Assembly: GCA_963691655.1 (NCBI GenBank)
Contig: OY829326.1
Span: 91,753,235-91,817,234, forward strand
DNA length: 64,000 nt
From: Toxonevra muliebris
Lineage: Eukaryota; Arthropoda; Insecta; Diptera; Pallopteridae
Direction of reading: 5' to 3'
Shown here: piece by piece, positions 49,315-61,066 of the stretch
How the letters are laid out: every line of letters starts with the position of its first letter
How positions within the stretch are numbered: the stretch's first letter is position 1
Notes under the pieces: generated by a model
Databases searched by the model: none
Seen by the model: the letters and a program-made list of their open reading frames with translations, nothing else
Told to the model about the DNA's origin: nothing
Made by a program: the position numbers and the translations under genes

Positions 49315-49389
49315 AAAGCCGAAGATGCATTTTTAGGCCGAATAGCCGAAGAACCGAAGCCGAATATTCGGTCGGACACTACTGAAAAC

Positions 49390-51070
49390 TTACGCAAAAG
49401 CATACTTTAATTTTTTGGAAAATCCTTTCATTATTTTAAAGTGCAATTAATAGCATTTGTTGCGCCATTTCGCGTCAGAAACTATACTTGAAATATTTTT
49501 AAAAAGTTTAATTACACTCATAACAAAACAACGAGAAAATAACCGGAAGGGATAATTGTCAACTTTTGTGCTGCCCACAATCAGAATTAGATTAGCACAC
49601 AAGCTGTTGCCTCTAAAATCAACAAACATTTTATATTTCATTTATACAAAAATCAATGAAACAATATCCCAGTGCACAAAACGAACTATATTTAAATAGT
49701 TCTGAGCTAGCTATTCAAGAGATAGTTAGTATAAAATCAGTGGGGATAGTTTTTAGGGAACTATGAAAAATAAATTTAGACGTGAAGTAATATATATAAC
49801 AGGCTTAATGTTAAAAAAAATGTCACCTAGAATCATTTTCTCACAACACACTCTCTCATGTACTAGACTTTCAAATAACGACTACTTAGTTACAATGAGA
49901 AAAAACACAACAGCAAATAATTATATGGAACGGAAGTAGTAGTTTCTTTCAATATCTCTATTCAGTGCAGATATTTGAAACTAAATTCTTTAATTCTGGG
50001 TTACGATTTCAAATATAAGATATACAAAAATCTTTTTAGCACAACCAATAGGAACATTAAATTAACAAATTTAATTTAATAAATAATGGTCAACAACCAA
50101 AATAAATATATAAAGTAAGAAATTAAAATATAAAAAACAAGTAAATAAAGAATACAATTTAAAAAAAAATAAACAATTAAATAATGAATACAATTTTGAA
50201 CATTTAAACTTAATACTAATTAATCTTTTTAATACTTATAGGTCCTTTTGAGAAATATTCATGAATAGAAGATTTAAACTTTGCTATGATAATTATTGAT
50301 TTTATATGCAGGGGTAATGAGTTCCAGGTTCCAGTAGCTTATAAAGGATATTGAAAGACTGAGAACTATCACTAAGATCACTGATGAGGAATTATGGCGG
50401 ACTCCGAAACGGCCATCTGATTGCCCGTCTTTATATACACTGTTGTTTTTTTTACTACATTTGTATATACATATATATATTATATATACTCAAATTCAGT
50501 AATGACTACACTAGGAAAATAAATAATTTCCTGATTTTAGACATTAGGCTGTCAGGAGCTAGCGTTCGGCTTGCATTAATATTAACTTTGAGCTTTTCAT
50601 CTTTTCAATAGTATGCCAAACTCTTCAAACCAAACTGTTGCAGACCTTCAAGCTTGTTTCCGTACTGGGTACATACAATTTTATTTCAATCAGTGCTTCT
50701 ATGCATATAAATATATCTAAATATATAAGCTTACGTGTATGAACGTTTCTATACGAGAATTGGTTTGCTCCTAATAAATGTAACAAGAACTCACTACTAA
50801 GCTAAAAATGTTCAATACTCACCAATATGGCGTTAACATCGAGATTTAGATAATTCAGTGTCACAAGCTAAAGACAAAAAAGTTATGGCAAAGGCTAATT
50901 CCATCATGGCACCGTACAAAGATATGATTTCTATAAAAATGTACTTACCAAATCAATTGGAAATCGAGTTGATGCAAGTAGATCAAACCTTCACTACAAA
51001 TGTAGTCCCGTGCTCTCTCTAGTTTGTGTGAGTTATAAGAGAACATATTTTTATTCAATCTCTAAACATC
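49390..51070. other. Non-coding stretch
   Basis: No gene recognised. If the BEL fragment to the right still had an LTR, it would lie here on the minus strand, but I could not identify one. Confidence 0.4.
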
Positions 51071-51079
51071 CTCCTCCCA

Positions 51080-51660
51080 TTAATAGACATGGGTTCTCAA
51101 CAGCGACAGGGAGCGCAGCTATTTTGTTAACTGCGGGTTTTGTTGTGCAATTGCTGGTTCAAACAATATCTAATCGAGCCACACTATCATCATCACAGAT
51201 TGTGGTCACCACTCGGCCAAGCTGTCATTTTAGCGGTGGATCATTATGTTACTTTAGCAGGATCACAGCGTCTACACGAATGTTCGGTACAGCAGATTGC
51301 CACTTGATTCGCTCTTGAGTAATGGTCAAATAATTAGTGCTCCATTTTCTCCAAAAGACTTTTAGCATGAAAGAGACACGACTATCTTAACGACTGATGT
51401 CAAGATGTGACATATCAGGCTCTACAAAGCTTGTCAACGGTACGCCAATCAAGAAATGCGTAGGTGTTAGCACATCGAGATCATTTGGAATATCTGAAAT
51501 GAGGTAGAGAGGACGAAAATTTATTATAGCACAAACATGGCATACAAGGTTACGCTGAACTGTGAGGTTGACAATCAGATAAAAATTAATCATAGCCGCT
51601 GCCTTCACTACCGCTTCTCACAAGCCCCCAAACTATGGGGAGCGAGGAATGAAACGCCAT
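51080..51660 (-). pseudogene. BEL/Pao-type pol remnant (integrase end)
   Basis: Minus-strand frames carry the C-terminal part of the integrase region of a BEL/Pao LTR retrotransposon. FRPLYLISDIPNDLDVL runs into TPTHFLIGVPL, then a stop after LDISR. The same family pattern then continues as VFWRKWSTNYL..QERIKWQ and DPPLKWQLGRVV, which is the small domain after the integrase core. At least two stops lie between these blocks. Upstream, near 51640, weak pieces of the preceding integrase segment (a W.F..L/GGLWE-type block) are frameshifted. Protease, reverse transcriptase and LTRs were not found. It is an old degraded copy. Confidence 0.8.
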
Positions 51661-51669
51661 TCACGCAGT

Positions 51670-54600
51670 CATCAAGTTCTGAAAAAAAAATGTATGTGCT
51701 TTGTTTTGAAATCCCAAATTTGAAAATAAAATGTGGCTAAATAGTGGGGAAATTGTGAAGGTTTTCAAATAAACTTGATCAGCAGCGGCCTCTATTGTAA
51801 AATAGTGTGACGTTTTGAATTTAATCCTGAAAATAATCTAGTCTTGACTTTGATTCAATTGTTGTTTTTGTTATGCGTGTACAATAAGAACTAGATCTTT
51901 AACGAAAGAAGAAAAAATCCGGGCTATTATAAATAATAAAACACCGAAAAACGTTGATTCAAGAATGTTATTATTGAAAATCATAAGAAATTTATAAAGA
52001 TATAAATTTCTAATGGCCAAAAGCTTCCACTCTTAATTGTTTAACTCATAAAATGTTTGCAATGATTAGAAAAAATATTTATATTTACTTTTTTCTAGTT
52101 TGGTTGAACTGTGAACTGTAATCGTTTTTATAAATAATAGAAACTGGTTCATTGTTCAGCCAGGAGGGAGCACATTGTAAATCAAATTAAAAAAAAAACA
52201 AAAAACTTTAACAAAGTCAATGTAAAAAATTAATTTTCTGTTTCAAGAAAATATGCTTCAAGGCAACACTTTTTCAATGCTGTAATATTTTCAGCCAATA
52301 AAATGAAAAGTGGAAATTAAAATAATATTGGCACAAGAAAAGCTTCTTCGAGGACGATAGGATCTTCCAAGAGAATATCGCGCTTTTTTCCTTTGTAAGA
52401 AACCCCTAAAATATTTACCCACTGAGAAAATAGCAATATGCAATTCATTCAATTTTAAAAGCTCAGATTTGAGTATGGCTTTCTGCTCATTTTAATATTG
52501 AAACACAAATTTCAAAAATTTATTACAACAAAAACAGCAGCAGTATACTATAAACGCAACATTGAGGTCATGTATACATTGATGTTCTAACCTTTTCTTT
52601 TCTTTCCTTTGCTGTCTGCCAGTTGCTTGTTTTAATCCATTCATATTTTTCTGGAATTTGTTTTACAAGAATGTAGCAATGTCTGAAAAATGTTATGCTT
52701 CGCTATTCAGAAGAAAAAAAAATTAATAACAATAAAATTAAGTACGTTCGTAACAAAAATCTTTGATCTGTATTTCTCATCCTCTGCATTACACTTACCG
52801 CAACCGCAATTTAAGTTGCATACTTTTTAGAGCGGATGGAAAATTTATACATACATAGTAGTAATCGAAGCAGAATTGAAACAAAGTGGTATTAATACCT
52901 ACACATATAAGTTTTATGCAAAAACTGGTACATTCTTGATACTATCGAGTATTGATACGAAAACTATTCGAATAGAAAAACGTTTCCATGTCGCAGTGAC
53001 TCTTTTTGAGGTCAGTTGCAATTGTAGAACGAATATAATATTCAACTCAATATGGATTTATCTCGCATAATTACTGGACACTTCTCATTGGAATTTTTTT
53101 TTTTTATGATGCTTTAATTTAAAATTTCTCTCTCCGTGTAATTGGGCAATGTGAAAACTCATTGTTATTCATTTTGTTGAAAACGAAACAAAATTACAAA
53201 AATTCCAACAATGCTTTGAATTTACTTCTGTTTGTACTAATTAATTTTTAATTTTAATTTAAATTATTTATGTATATGTAAAATGTAGTTCGGAAAATGC
53301 AAAATGAAATATAAAATATTAAATTTTGAAAAAGATAAAATGTTGAAAATTGAAATGCAATTTAGCACACATTTGGATTGAAATGATGATGCAATTCAAG
53401 TGTTTCCACTGAATATAGTATTTCAAATAAAATTCTATGGTGAAACTATGCAAAAATGTTCAATTTCCACCAACTTTATTCATTCAAATTATATATTTTG
53501 CGCAAAAAAAAAAAATCCTAATGGATTTTTATGTTCGGCCCAAAAGTATGCAACAAACTTTTTTTCTATAGTGAGCATAAAAGTTTAAAAAATAATTTCT
53601 TTCTCATTCGGTAAAAGTTTGTGTTTGAACGCAAAAAAAAAAAACATAAAAAAAGAATTGAGACCAAGTTTTGACATATTTTTCATTATGATGGATTAAA
53701 TCTCATAACTTTTCCGCTCTAATAAAACAACAACAACAGCAACAATGGAAACAAGAAAAACACAATTCCTGCAGCAGATTACAGCAACTGCGTTCAAGAA
53801 AAAACAAAACTCACTAAAGAAGGAAAAATACAAAGAGATGTTAAACAAAATCCTTCTCTTTTCCACTTGCCCAATAGCCTAAAAGCATACAGCAGCATTT
53901 TAAGTTATTAACATTTCGTTTGAATTGAATTTTACGGTGCCGAAAAACCCAAACAGTATGCTTCTTTAAAAATGTTTATGTGTCAATAAAGCTAAATGAG
54001 GAGCATAAATATTATTTTCGTTTCTTTTTTTCTAGAACTACTTACTTACTTACTTTTGTTCTTGTTTCGTCTCATGGGCTAAAATAAACATGATTAATGT
54101 CCTTTCTCTTGCTACTAGATAAAAGTAAATAAAAAATCACTTACAAACAAACAAAAAGAAGAACACCAAGAAAACATTTCCTTTGCTAAACGGTTGATTA
54201 GAAAGAAGATTTGCAGTAAGTTGTTTAGGCTTGTGTGGGATTAAAATAAAAAGTTTGTTTGGTAAAGCAACTAACAAGAAAGTATGTTATGATTTATAGA
54301 TAATATTATTTTACGGACTTCGGTTCGGGTTAAATAAATTCTCTTGGAGGAGATAAAAAAAGATGTTCAAATTAGCAGAAATCCATGCAGGTTTATTAAT
54401 TCTCAATGGTAGATACTTACATATGTAGTTGTTAAATTAACAAATTTTTCGAGTTCCCAAAAGGTTAGCTTCTTCAACATTTTTACGACTTCTAACTCAA
54501 TTCTATCTATTTATCCTCTGCCCAGACCTTTTACTGAAATTTCCCTACAATCAAATCTGTTACAAATGAAATTAAACATAAACATTCAAGTATCTACTAT

Positions 54601-55710
54601 ATGTATATATTCTTGTGTGCATATACTTATCTGCCTACTTACATACATATATGTATATCTAAGAATGTTTCTGAAATTTTTTTTACTGCTTATTTTTTGC
54701 ATATGTTTATATATTGTAAAGCCTAATCAAATTATTTTGAATGAAATTTTCTTTTCTTTTTGAGCACGACTGTCAGAAAGTACTTCAAATGAAAATTTTC
54801 TACATATGCACAAACAATCCATTCATACACTTTTCATAAAACTCAAGCATTACTTTTTCTTTAGCATACTTTTAGGTACTTGAAGAAAAGCAACAGGAAG
54901 CAGCGTAAAAGTTTTACCATTCATTTTAAGCATTCATCCAGCCATGCATGCATATATATCGTTTGCCAATTTTTGACATGCAAACATGAGTGACATACAC
55001 ATCGAATTCATTGCCATCATCATCATCATCCACATCATCATCATCGTAAAAATGATTGACTTTGTTGTTATCGTCGTACTCGTCGTCGTCACTCTACGCA
55101 TTCAATGCTCAATCGTATAAAAATCATTTTCACCCACTTTCATACATTTCTATCAAACCATCTATCAATTGCGCATACATAAATACATACATACACACAT
55201 ACATATCCACAGAACCAGTAGGCACATACATGTAATGTATGAATGAATACTGGAAACTGATATAATTCTACCATTTTGTTATTGTGAACGTTTGTACGTG
55301 GGTATATATGTTCGTGCATACACATGTACATGTATAAGTGTTTGTATATAATTTTCATATCAAAAGAAAATTTATGCTTGTGCTGACAGGTAAAACATGC
55401 CGCAAACTATTAAATAAATTTTCACTGCCTTTGCGTATGTTCGTATATACACAAACGTATGCGTATGTTTGTGCATTTGTGCTTAATATATAAGCATAGA
55501 AACATAGAAACCCAGCATTGTTGCTGATACTTCGTTTGTGCTTGTATAATTCTAGTCATTAATTTAATAAAGAAAAACATAAAATAATTGCATACTTTTT
55601 GATTTGATATAATATTTAGCCTTAGTATATATCAAATTAAAAATAATATTGTCATAACTAAACATTTTTAACCTTCAAGAGAAGAATTTAATATCTTTGA
55701 GTTTTTTATA
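51670..55710. other. Non-coding, with simple repeats
   Basis: No gene recognised. It is AT-rich, with a CAT/ATC run at about 55015-55046 and a TCG/CGT run at about 55069-55090, both of which translate to short chance frames. Confidence 0.45.
55015..55092 (+). repeat. (CAT)n and (TCG)n trinucleotide runs
   Basis: catcatcatcatcatccacatcatcatcatc is followed after about 25 bases by cgtcgtactcgtcgtcgtc. Confidence 0.8.
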
Positions 55711-55712
55711 GA

Positions 55713-55945
55713 ACTACTACTACTACTACTATTATGGCACAACAGCCCATGGAGAGCCAAGGCCGAGCTTTTTTGCATCCATTCATATTGTGTGAGTTAT
55801 ATTTATACACGAGTGAAAGGGACCTACAGTTTTATACCAAATCCGAACGGATTTTTTACTCTTGGAGGGTTGCCATTGCTAGCCAAGAGGTGGAGCCGTA
55901 TAGAAAAAATTTTATTTTCTTCTGCTTAGCAGCCCAACACATTAA
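55713..55945 (-). repeat. SINE copy 1, body and tail
   Basis: On the minus strand this is the body of a tRNA-derived SINE, ending in an (AGT)n tail at 55713-55731. It aligns along its length with the copy at 57641-57960: shared words include catccattcat.ttgtgtgagttatattt, ccgaa.cgga and aagaggtgg. The tRNA-like head is missing here because a piggyBac-type element interrupts the copy at TTAA (55942-55945). The head resumes at 57268. Confidence 0.75.
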
Positions 55946-57263
55946 CCCATTAAGGCCTAGGCGTTGCGAAACGCAACGTTGGTAATTTTTCGTATTCTGA
56001 GCAAATAATTAAAAAATCTGATCTTGATGCAGTTGATATTTATTCATATTGGATGTCTTTAGATTATGCCTTGTTTGATTTGATTCGATTTCTCTCTTTT
56101 GTTATATATATTTCGATCCAAAGTTGACCAATTTTTTTCCCCAATTTTCAAAATAATGGGAAAAATTTTAAGACAATTTAAATTCAAAACTTCCTTTGGT
56201 GTTGCCTTCTTACAATATTATATTTGATATAAATTCATTTTTTAACTCATTTTCGTCAACAATTTATTTAAAATATAAATTTAAACTTTTACGTTGCGAA
56301 AACGCAACGCTGGGCCTAAATGCTGCTAATTTTGCTTGTGCGGCAGCTCTGTATAAGTCAACTGATTTCCATTATTTTTACATATTATGGCTTGTTTATA
56401 TAATTTGTGCTACCATTTTTTACGTTTTTGTAATGTTCATAAAACGTTTTTTGACTAAAAAAGAAATCGAAGAAGTGATGAGTGGTTCCGACAAAGAAGT
56501 TGAATCGGCAATTCGGATCAAATATCAATCTTCGAAGTAACCATGAGATGTATCAAAAGATAACTCAGAGAGTTTATTTACAAAAATAGTTAACCAATTT
56601 TGAAATTCTCATTATTACTGGTGTGTGTTAATTGATCACTGAATCCTTATGAATTGTGTGAGCAGTTTGTTGATGAAGGAGGGGATAGATCTCATGGTAC
56701 AAAGCACCAATGTGTACTCACAAATTGATTGCAGTGATTCATCGTCTTTTACAAATACCAGCGAAATACGACTGCTTATTGGCTTTAACAACCACTAACA
56801 AATAAAATAAAAGCTCAAAATTACTCTCCACTCCTGTCCGTTTATGTACTAATCACAATATCTATGGTCATACGTTGATCACTTGTAAGTACTTTTTCAC
56901 CACTTTTGTAAGACAAGACAATAACGCAATAAATTTCTATAAACAATATACAAAATTAAGTTTTAAATAATAAAAAATTATCCCAAAAACATTTTTTTTT
57001 TTTATTTAAAATAATTTAAAATCCAATTTTAAATCATTAATTTTGTCATAAAACTAAGATCTCTATATACTACATAAATAACAATGTGATTATTTGTGCA
57101 GCACATACGCCCAGCGTTGCGTTTTCGCAGCGTACCCTATAGGACCCAGGCTTAGGGATAATAATTTTTTTTTAGATTTTTTTTCTTAGTTAGGTGAAAT
57201 GTAAACTCCATGTGAAGTTTCGTCGATTTTGTACCAGTAGTTATATGCTCAGGCACTAATGGG
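55946..57263 (+). mobile_element. Degraded piggyBac-like transposon, 1.3 kb
   Basis: TTAA flanks both ends (55942-55945 and 57264-57267). The ends are imperfect inverted repeats starting CCCATTA (left CCCATTAAGGCCT, right complement CCCATTAGTGCCT). The same first seven bases begin the piggyBac-like element at 32.2 kb. Near the left, GTTGCGAAACGCAAC is a near-perfect palindrome. A related 23-base block, acgttgcgaaaacgcaacgc at 56291, has its complement at 57111-57131, forming a second, subterminal inverted pair. Inside is a decayed transposase start. The element sits inside a SINE. Confidence 0.85.
56433..56810 (+). pseudogene. piggyBac transposase N-terminal remnant
   Basis: From the ATG at 56433 the frame reads FLTKKEIEEVMSGSD, the usual acidic start of piggyBac transposases, and stops at 56538-56540. 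After a gap, NPYELCEQFVDEG at about 56645 and, in the next frame, DLMVQSTNVYSQ and SFTNTSEIRLLIG match the segment that opens the catalytic domain (F....L...I..QTN.YA......T..EI..F.G). The DDD catalytic residues and the C-terminal cysteine region are missing. The 114-codon open frame starting at 56196 runs into this start; its first 80 residues are not part of the known family. Confidence 0.7.
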
Positions 57264-57267
57264 TTAA

Positions 57268-57292
57268 CCACTAGGCTACGGCGCCCACATAT
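57268..57292 (-). repeat. SINE copy 1, tRNA-like head (displaced)
   Basis: ccactaggctacggcgcccacat is the complement of a tRNA-like 5' end (ggcgccgtagcctagtgg, box A). It matches the head of copy 2 (ctactagactacggcgatcac). With 55713-55945 it reconstitutes one SINE, interrupted by the piggyBac-like element. Confidence 0.75.
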
Positions 57293-57299
57293 TTTATAG

Positions 57300-57640
57300 A
57301 AACAATAATAGTTATTATTATTACTGATTTACATAACACAGTGACTCGTCTTATAGATAAAAGTCCAGAAGTTCATAAAACCAAAATCTATCCAACTTGA
57401 TGCAAGTTTACAGAAAATACTTCAACTAAAAAGGAATCAAAAAATTTTGCCGATAAAATCATTACTGTGGCCAATATAATTACTCAAATTCGAGTAACCA
57501 ATTCCAAATTAATTTTGAGTCTGAGCTTTAAAAATTATTAGAAATACATTTTTAATTATCACAATTTCACTTACCATATTGTATTAAAAATTTTCCAACA
57601 AACTTTTTTCACGTTTTATTTTTTAAGGATGGTATTTAAT
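57300..57640. other. Non-coding spacer between two SINE copies
   Basis: AT-rich, nothing recognised. Confidence 0.5.
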
Positions 57641-57960
57641 ACTATTAGTACTACTACTATGGCTCAACAGCTCATGGAGGGCTAAGCAGGGGCTTTTTCA
57701 CATCCATTCATGTTGTGTGAGTTATATTTGTTCACGAATGGAAAGGACTTGCAGTTTAATGCCGAATCCGGACGGCAAAGTGAAAGCTTTTCATAGGCAA
57801 TATTTATTTTTGGAGGTTTATCATTGCCACCAGAAGAGGTGGGGCCTAAAAGAAAAATTTTAATTTCCATTTATTGATTTTTGAGCGTACCAAGATTTAA
57901 ACTCGAACACCTCAGCGTAGCTGTCCAACACTAACTACTAGACTACGGCGATCACTCTAT
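57641..57960 (-). repeat. SINE copy 2, tRNA-derived
   Basis: On the minus strand the copy starts with a tRNA-like head at 57960-57880: box A-like tagtctagtagttagtg and box B-like gtgttcgagtttaaatc. It continues with a body of about 200 bases shared with copy 1, and ends in a TAGTAGTAGT-type tail at 57641-57660. Transcription would use the internal polymerase III boxes. The open frame inside (57682-57870) is not a gene. Confidence 0.75.
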
Positions 57961-58121
57961 AGTATTCAGAAATTTATATATTTTTGAAAATAACAAAATC
58001 GGAAATTTTATAGGACAAAAAGTAAAAAAAAGGGGAAAATTATATACTGATTTTCCCTTCAATTTAAATGATCGTCAAGTTTTTTTCATACATCTTTGCT
58101 TGAATAGCCAAAGCACACATG

Positions 58122-58600
58122 CAGTGCCGGTCATATCATTTGCAACTAAAATCACTTGTACTTTAAATGATTACTTAAGTTCACTAAAATAATTTTTATC
58201 AAAAATCTTTTTTATTCAAAATAAAGTGTATTTATTGCCATTTTTTATAAAAAGTTAAATGTACAAAATTATGTTGCAAATAAAAAAAGAAAGAAGTTAT
58301 ATTAAATTAAAGTCTGAATTGAAGAGGTCAAAACATTTGCAACTAGAAAAAGTTAATGTGAAAATTGAAGAAAAATCTAAAAAATTTTCAAAACTTTGTC
58401 ACATATCCATTATTAGTGATCACTGTTGAATGTCTACGTAGCATTGGCTCTATTAAATGTTTCGTCTGATCGATTCGAACCAGCTTCCATTGCTTTTGAA
58501 CATTTTAATACAGATCCTCCAGTTTCTTAAACGTATTCGTGCCAATTTTTTGCTTCACCAGCATTCAATGGCTCTCATGGATCTCATGGATATTTTACAG
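58122..58600 (-). pseudogene. Tc1-like transposon, 3' part
   Basis: On the minus strand a frame reads QKIGTNTFKKLEDLY, then (after a stop) NVQKQWKLVRIDQT, and ends LRRHSTVITNNGYVTKF with a stop at 58390-58388. The final block, with the RR...VI...GY.TK pattern, is the C-terminus of Tc1-like transposases. About 265 bases of 3' untranslated DNA follow, down to an end-like sequence cagtgccggtcatatcattt at 58122. The word catttgcaact recurs inside. The catalytic core and 5' end are lost. No TA duplication was seen at 58122. Confidence 0.65.
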
Positions 58601-58609
58601 TATACCATA

Positions 58610-61060
58610 CTTTTAAAAGCCTATACTTTAAAATATATAAAAAAAAAATGCATAAATTTCTTCACACTCTAATTAAACAAAATTTAACGAGTTTTTTTTT
58701 TATAAACAATAATATATTAATTTACTAGGAAAAAGATAATTTTTCCGTGATATTGTTTGTGGGGAAAATTTATTTAAAAGTTTAATTTTAGCGGTACGTT
58801 ATAATTAATTTTAAACATGAGATCAGATGTTATAAATTTAAGTTTGGGTGAAAATTTATATAGATCTCAGAACTCCTTTGACGTTTGTCTAGTCGTTGTA
58901 TATGATCGAATATCTGTGCATTGAGTAGAACATATAAATACAGATATATTTCGATAAGTAACCCCAACATGATTTTTATTGGAGATATAATAATAAAAAA
59001 TCTACTTAGCTATATAATTGTATGTAGATGTATAATGTGTACGTTCTTTGATTTTGATAAATTCCTTTTCCTCCAACGGAGAAAATACATACTGACATAA
59101 TAATACTATTTAATTTTAATTACTGTTTCTTAATTTGCCTCACATTTTAGTTTATTCCTTTGATATTTCCAATAACACAAATTGAAGTGTGAGAGTCTAT
59201 CTTAATTTAATTCATTAGGTAAATGGACTTTAAATTACACATAACCACAGGCTTTTTAATATAAAAGATTCTCTAATATATTATTTACTTATATTATAAA
59301 TATAACGATGAAATATATGTCTAGCTTCTGCATATAATAAAACAAAAACAGAAGTGTCTGAAATGAGTAAAACCATTATCCGGTTTTTTTTTTCAATCAT
59401 TTTAAGTAGAAAATTTACATTTGTTGTATTTTTGTGGCAACCTGGCATAACAACATAGATAGAAGTATTCAAGAAATTTTGATACAATTTTTAAAAACTT
59501 TACACGAATACTACTATTATAAAAACGAATTTTTTTTTTTTATTTTATAAAAAAAAGTCGAAAAATCGGCGTTTGGCTTATTTATGTAAAATACTTCACG
59601 GTGCGCCTGAACTGCATTTAATTCAAAGGTTCTTGCATTTGAAAATTTCTTCCTGATTTTTAATCAGTAGTGTTTCCTAATCATAAAAGTATAAAAATTA
59701 GAGAAATCCGCGGAGGGCTTTTTGAGAAAGTGACTTTGAATATTTCTGTATTTGAAATGTGTAGAGATTTTCGAAATGAATTTGAGATAAAAGTGAAAAA
59801 TAAATAAAATACTTTCCGTCATAGTAGCTAGATAAAAAAAAGTAGCTAGGACTTTGAATTTTTTATACAAAATATTTAATTATTCAAAACCAATTCAAAC
59901 AACAATTTTTGCAACATTTTAGACATTCAACCTTTCCGGTTTCATAAAACCTCACCCATTAAATATTTTAGGTTTTTGAGATCAGATTTATGCTTTTTAC
60001 ATCAAAATTTATCAATCCTAATTTTTTTTAAATCAATCAAAAATTTGGGAACTAGAGGGTTAAAAATAGTAGAAGTTAATACGTTTCCAATATTGTCTTG
60101 GAGACAAAGGTGGAATTATCTCAATATTTATGGAAATCTCATATTTATACGAGTTATTGAACAGATTTTTCAAATATTTTGATGCGAGACTTAATAAATT
60201 TAAAATTACAATTATTTTAACATTTTTTCATACCAAAAACAATTTTTAGAGTTTTTTGCCAAAACAAATTTGTATGACGAGATTCGACTGATTATATCGT
60301 TTTCACGATACTTTTACTTCACGCAATCACTAAAACATAGAGATAGAGTTGAGTGTGGGCTTATTTTTAAAATAAAAAGAAAAGTTTGTTTTCATAATAA
60401 AATAAATTTATTTTCAAAATATTTCCATCACATTTTGTTGCTCATGGAAAGAGAGGGTGAAAGTAAAGAGAACTCGTATGGCCGTTTTATCATGTCTTGT
60501 TTAGCGATATAAAATTATTGCTGCATTTTGTATATGGGTGTATTTAGTTAACTTAAAATAAATTTTGACTATATTTTTAATAAATTTATTCGTGAATCAA
60601 ACGACAGACGACAATCGTCTAGAAGTTAGGTGATATATTTAGAGTTTTTTGCAGAAAATGTTTTCATAAAAGTTTAACACATTTTCTTTAATATGTTTCT
60701 CTGACAGTTTATATTTAACACAATTATTTGCTTGGCCTTCATTGCTGAAATAAAAATATTTAAAGATGTCATTACAATATGAAAAAAGAAATTATACTAA
60801 AAATAATACATTCAACAAATGTAGATAAAAATTAATACTGAGATGAATTACACCAGTTCTATTTTTGTAGTAATTAGCAGTCTCATTCCTAATTAAAATT
60901 TTCTTCACTACGAATTTTTAGAAATTATTAACCGCAATCAAAAAAGACCCTCATATTATGCTGAAATTTGTTCTCTTTCTTAATTAATTAAACCACAAAA
61001 AATCATAATTTATAATTTAAAAAGCGATAACTCCCATATGTATGCTACATTTTTTGTAGC
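58610..61060. other. Non-coding stretch
   Basis: No gene recognised. A short reading of about 30 codons near 59560-59652 recalls a LINE motif but is too weak to call. Confidence 0.45.
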
Positions 61061-61066
61061 TGTGTA

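Larger units (their letters stand above)
47057..49381. mobile_element. hAT-like transposon with CCGAAG subterminal array
   Basis: The terminal inverted repeats are TAGTGTCCGACCGAA (47057-47071) and its exact complement (49367-49381). They are flanked by an exact 8-bp duplication, ctgaaaac (47049-47056 and 49382-49389). Both features are diagnostic of hAT insertions. Just inside both ends are many copies of CCGAAG/CTTCGG (47100-47150, 48189-48240, 49320-49365). The element is 2325 bp, of which 1074 bp is a LINE inserted later. The original element of about 1.24 kb shows no hAT transposase (the minus-strand frame at 47742-48077 is unrecognised), so it is non-autonomous. Confidence 0.85.

Noticed and set aside
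59550..59652. Possible LINE motif (RRLAYLCKILHGAPEL-like reading)
   Set aside because: About 30 codons in one frame with no neighbouring LINE sequence; too short to separate from chance.
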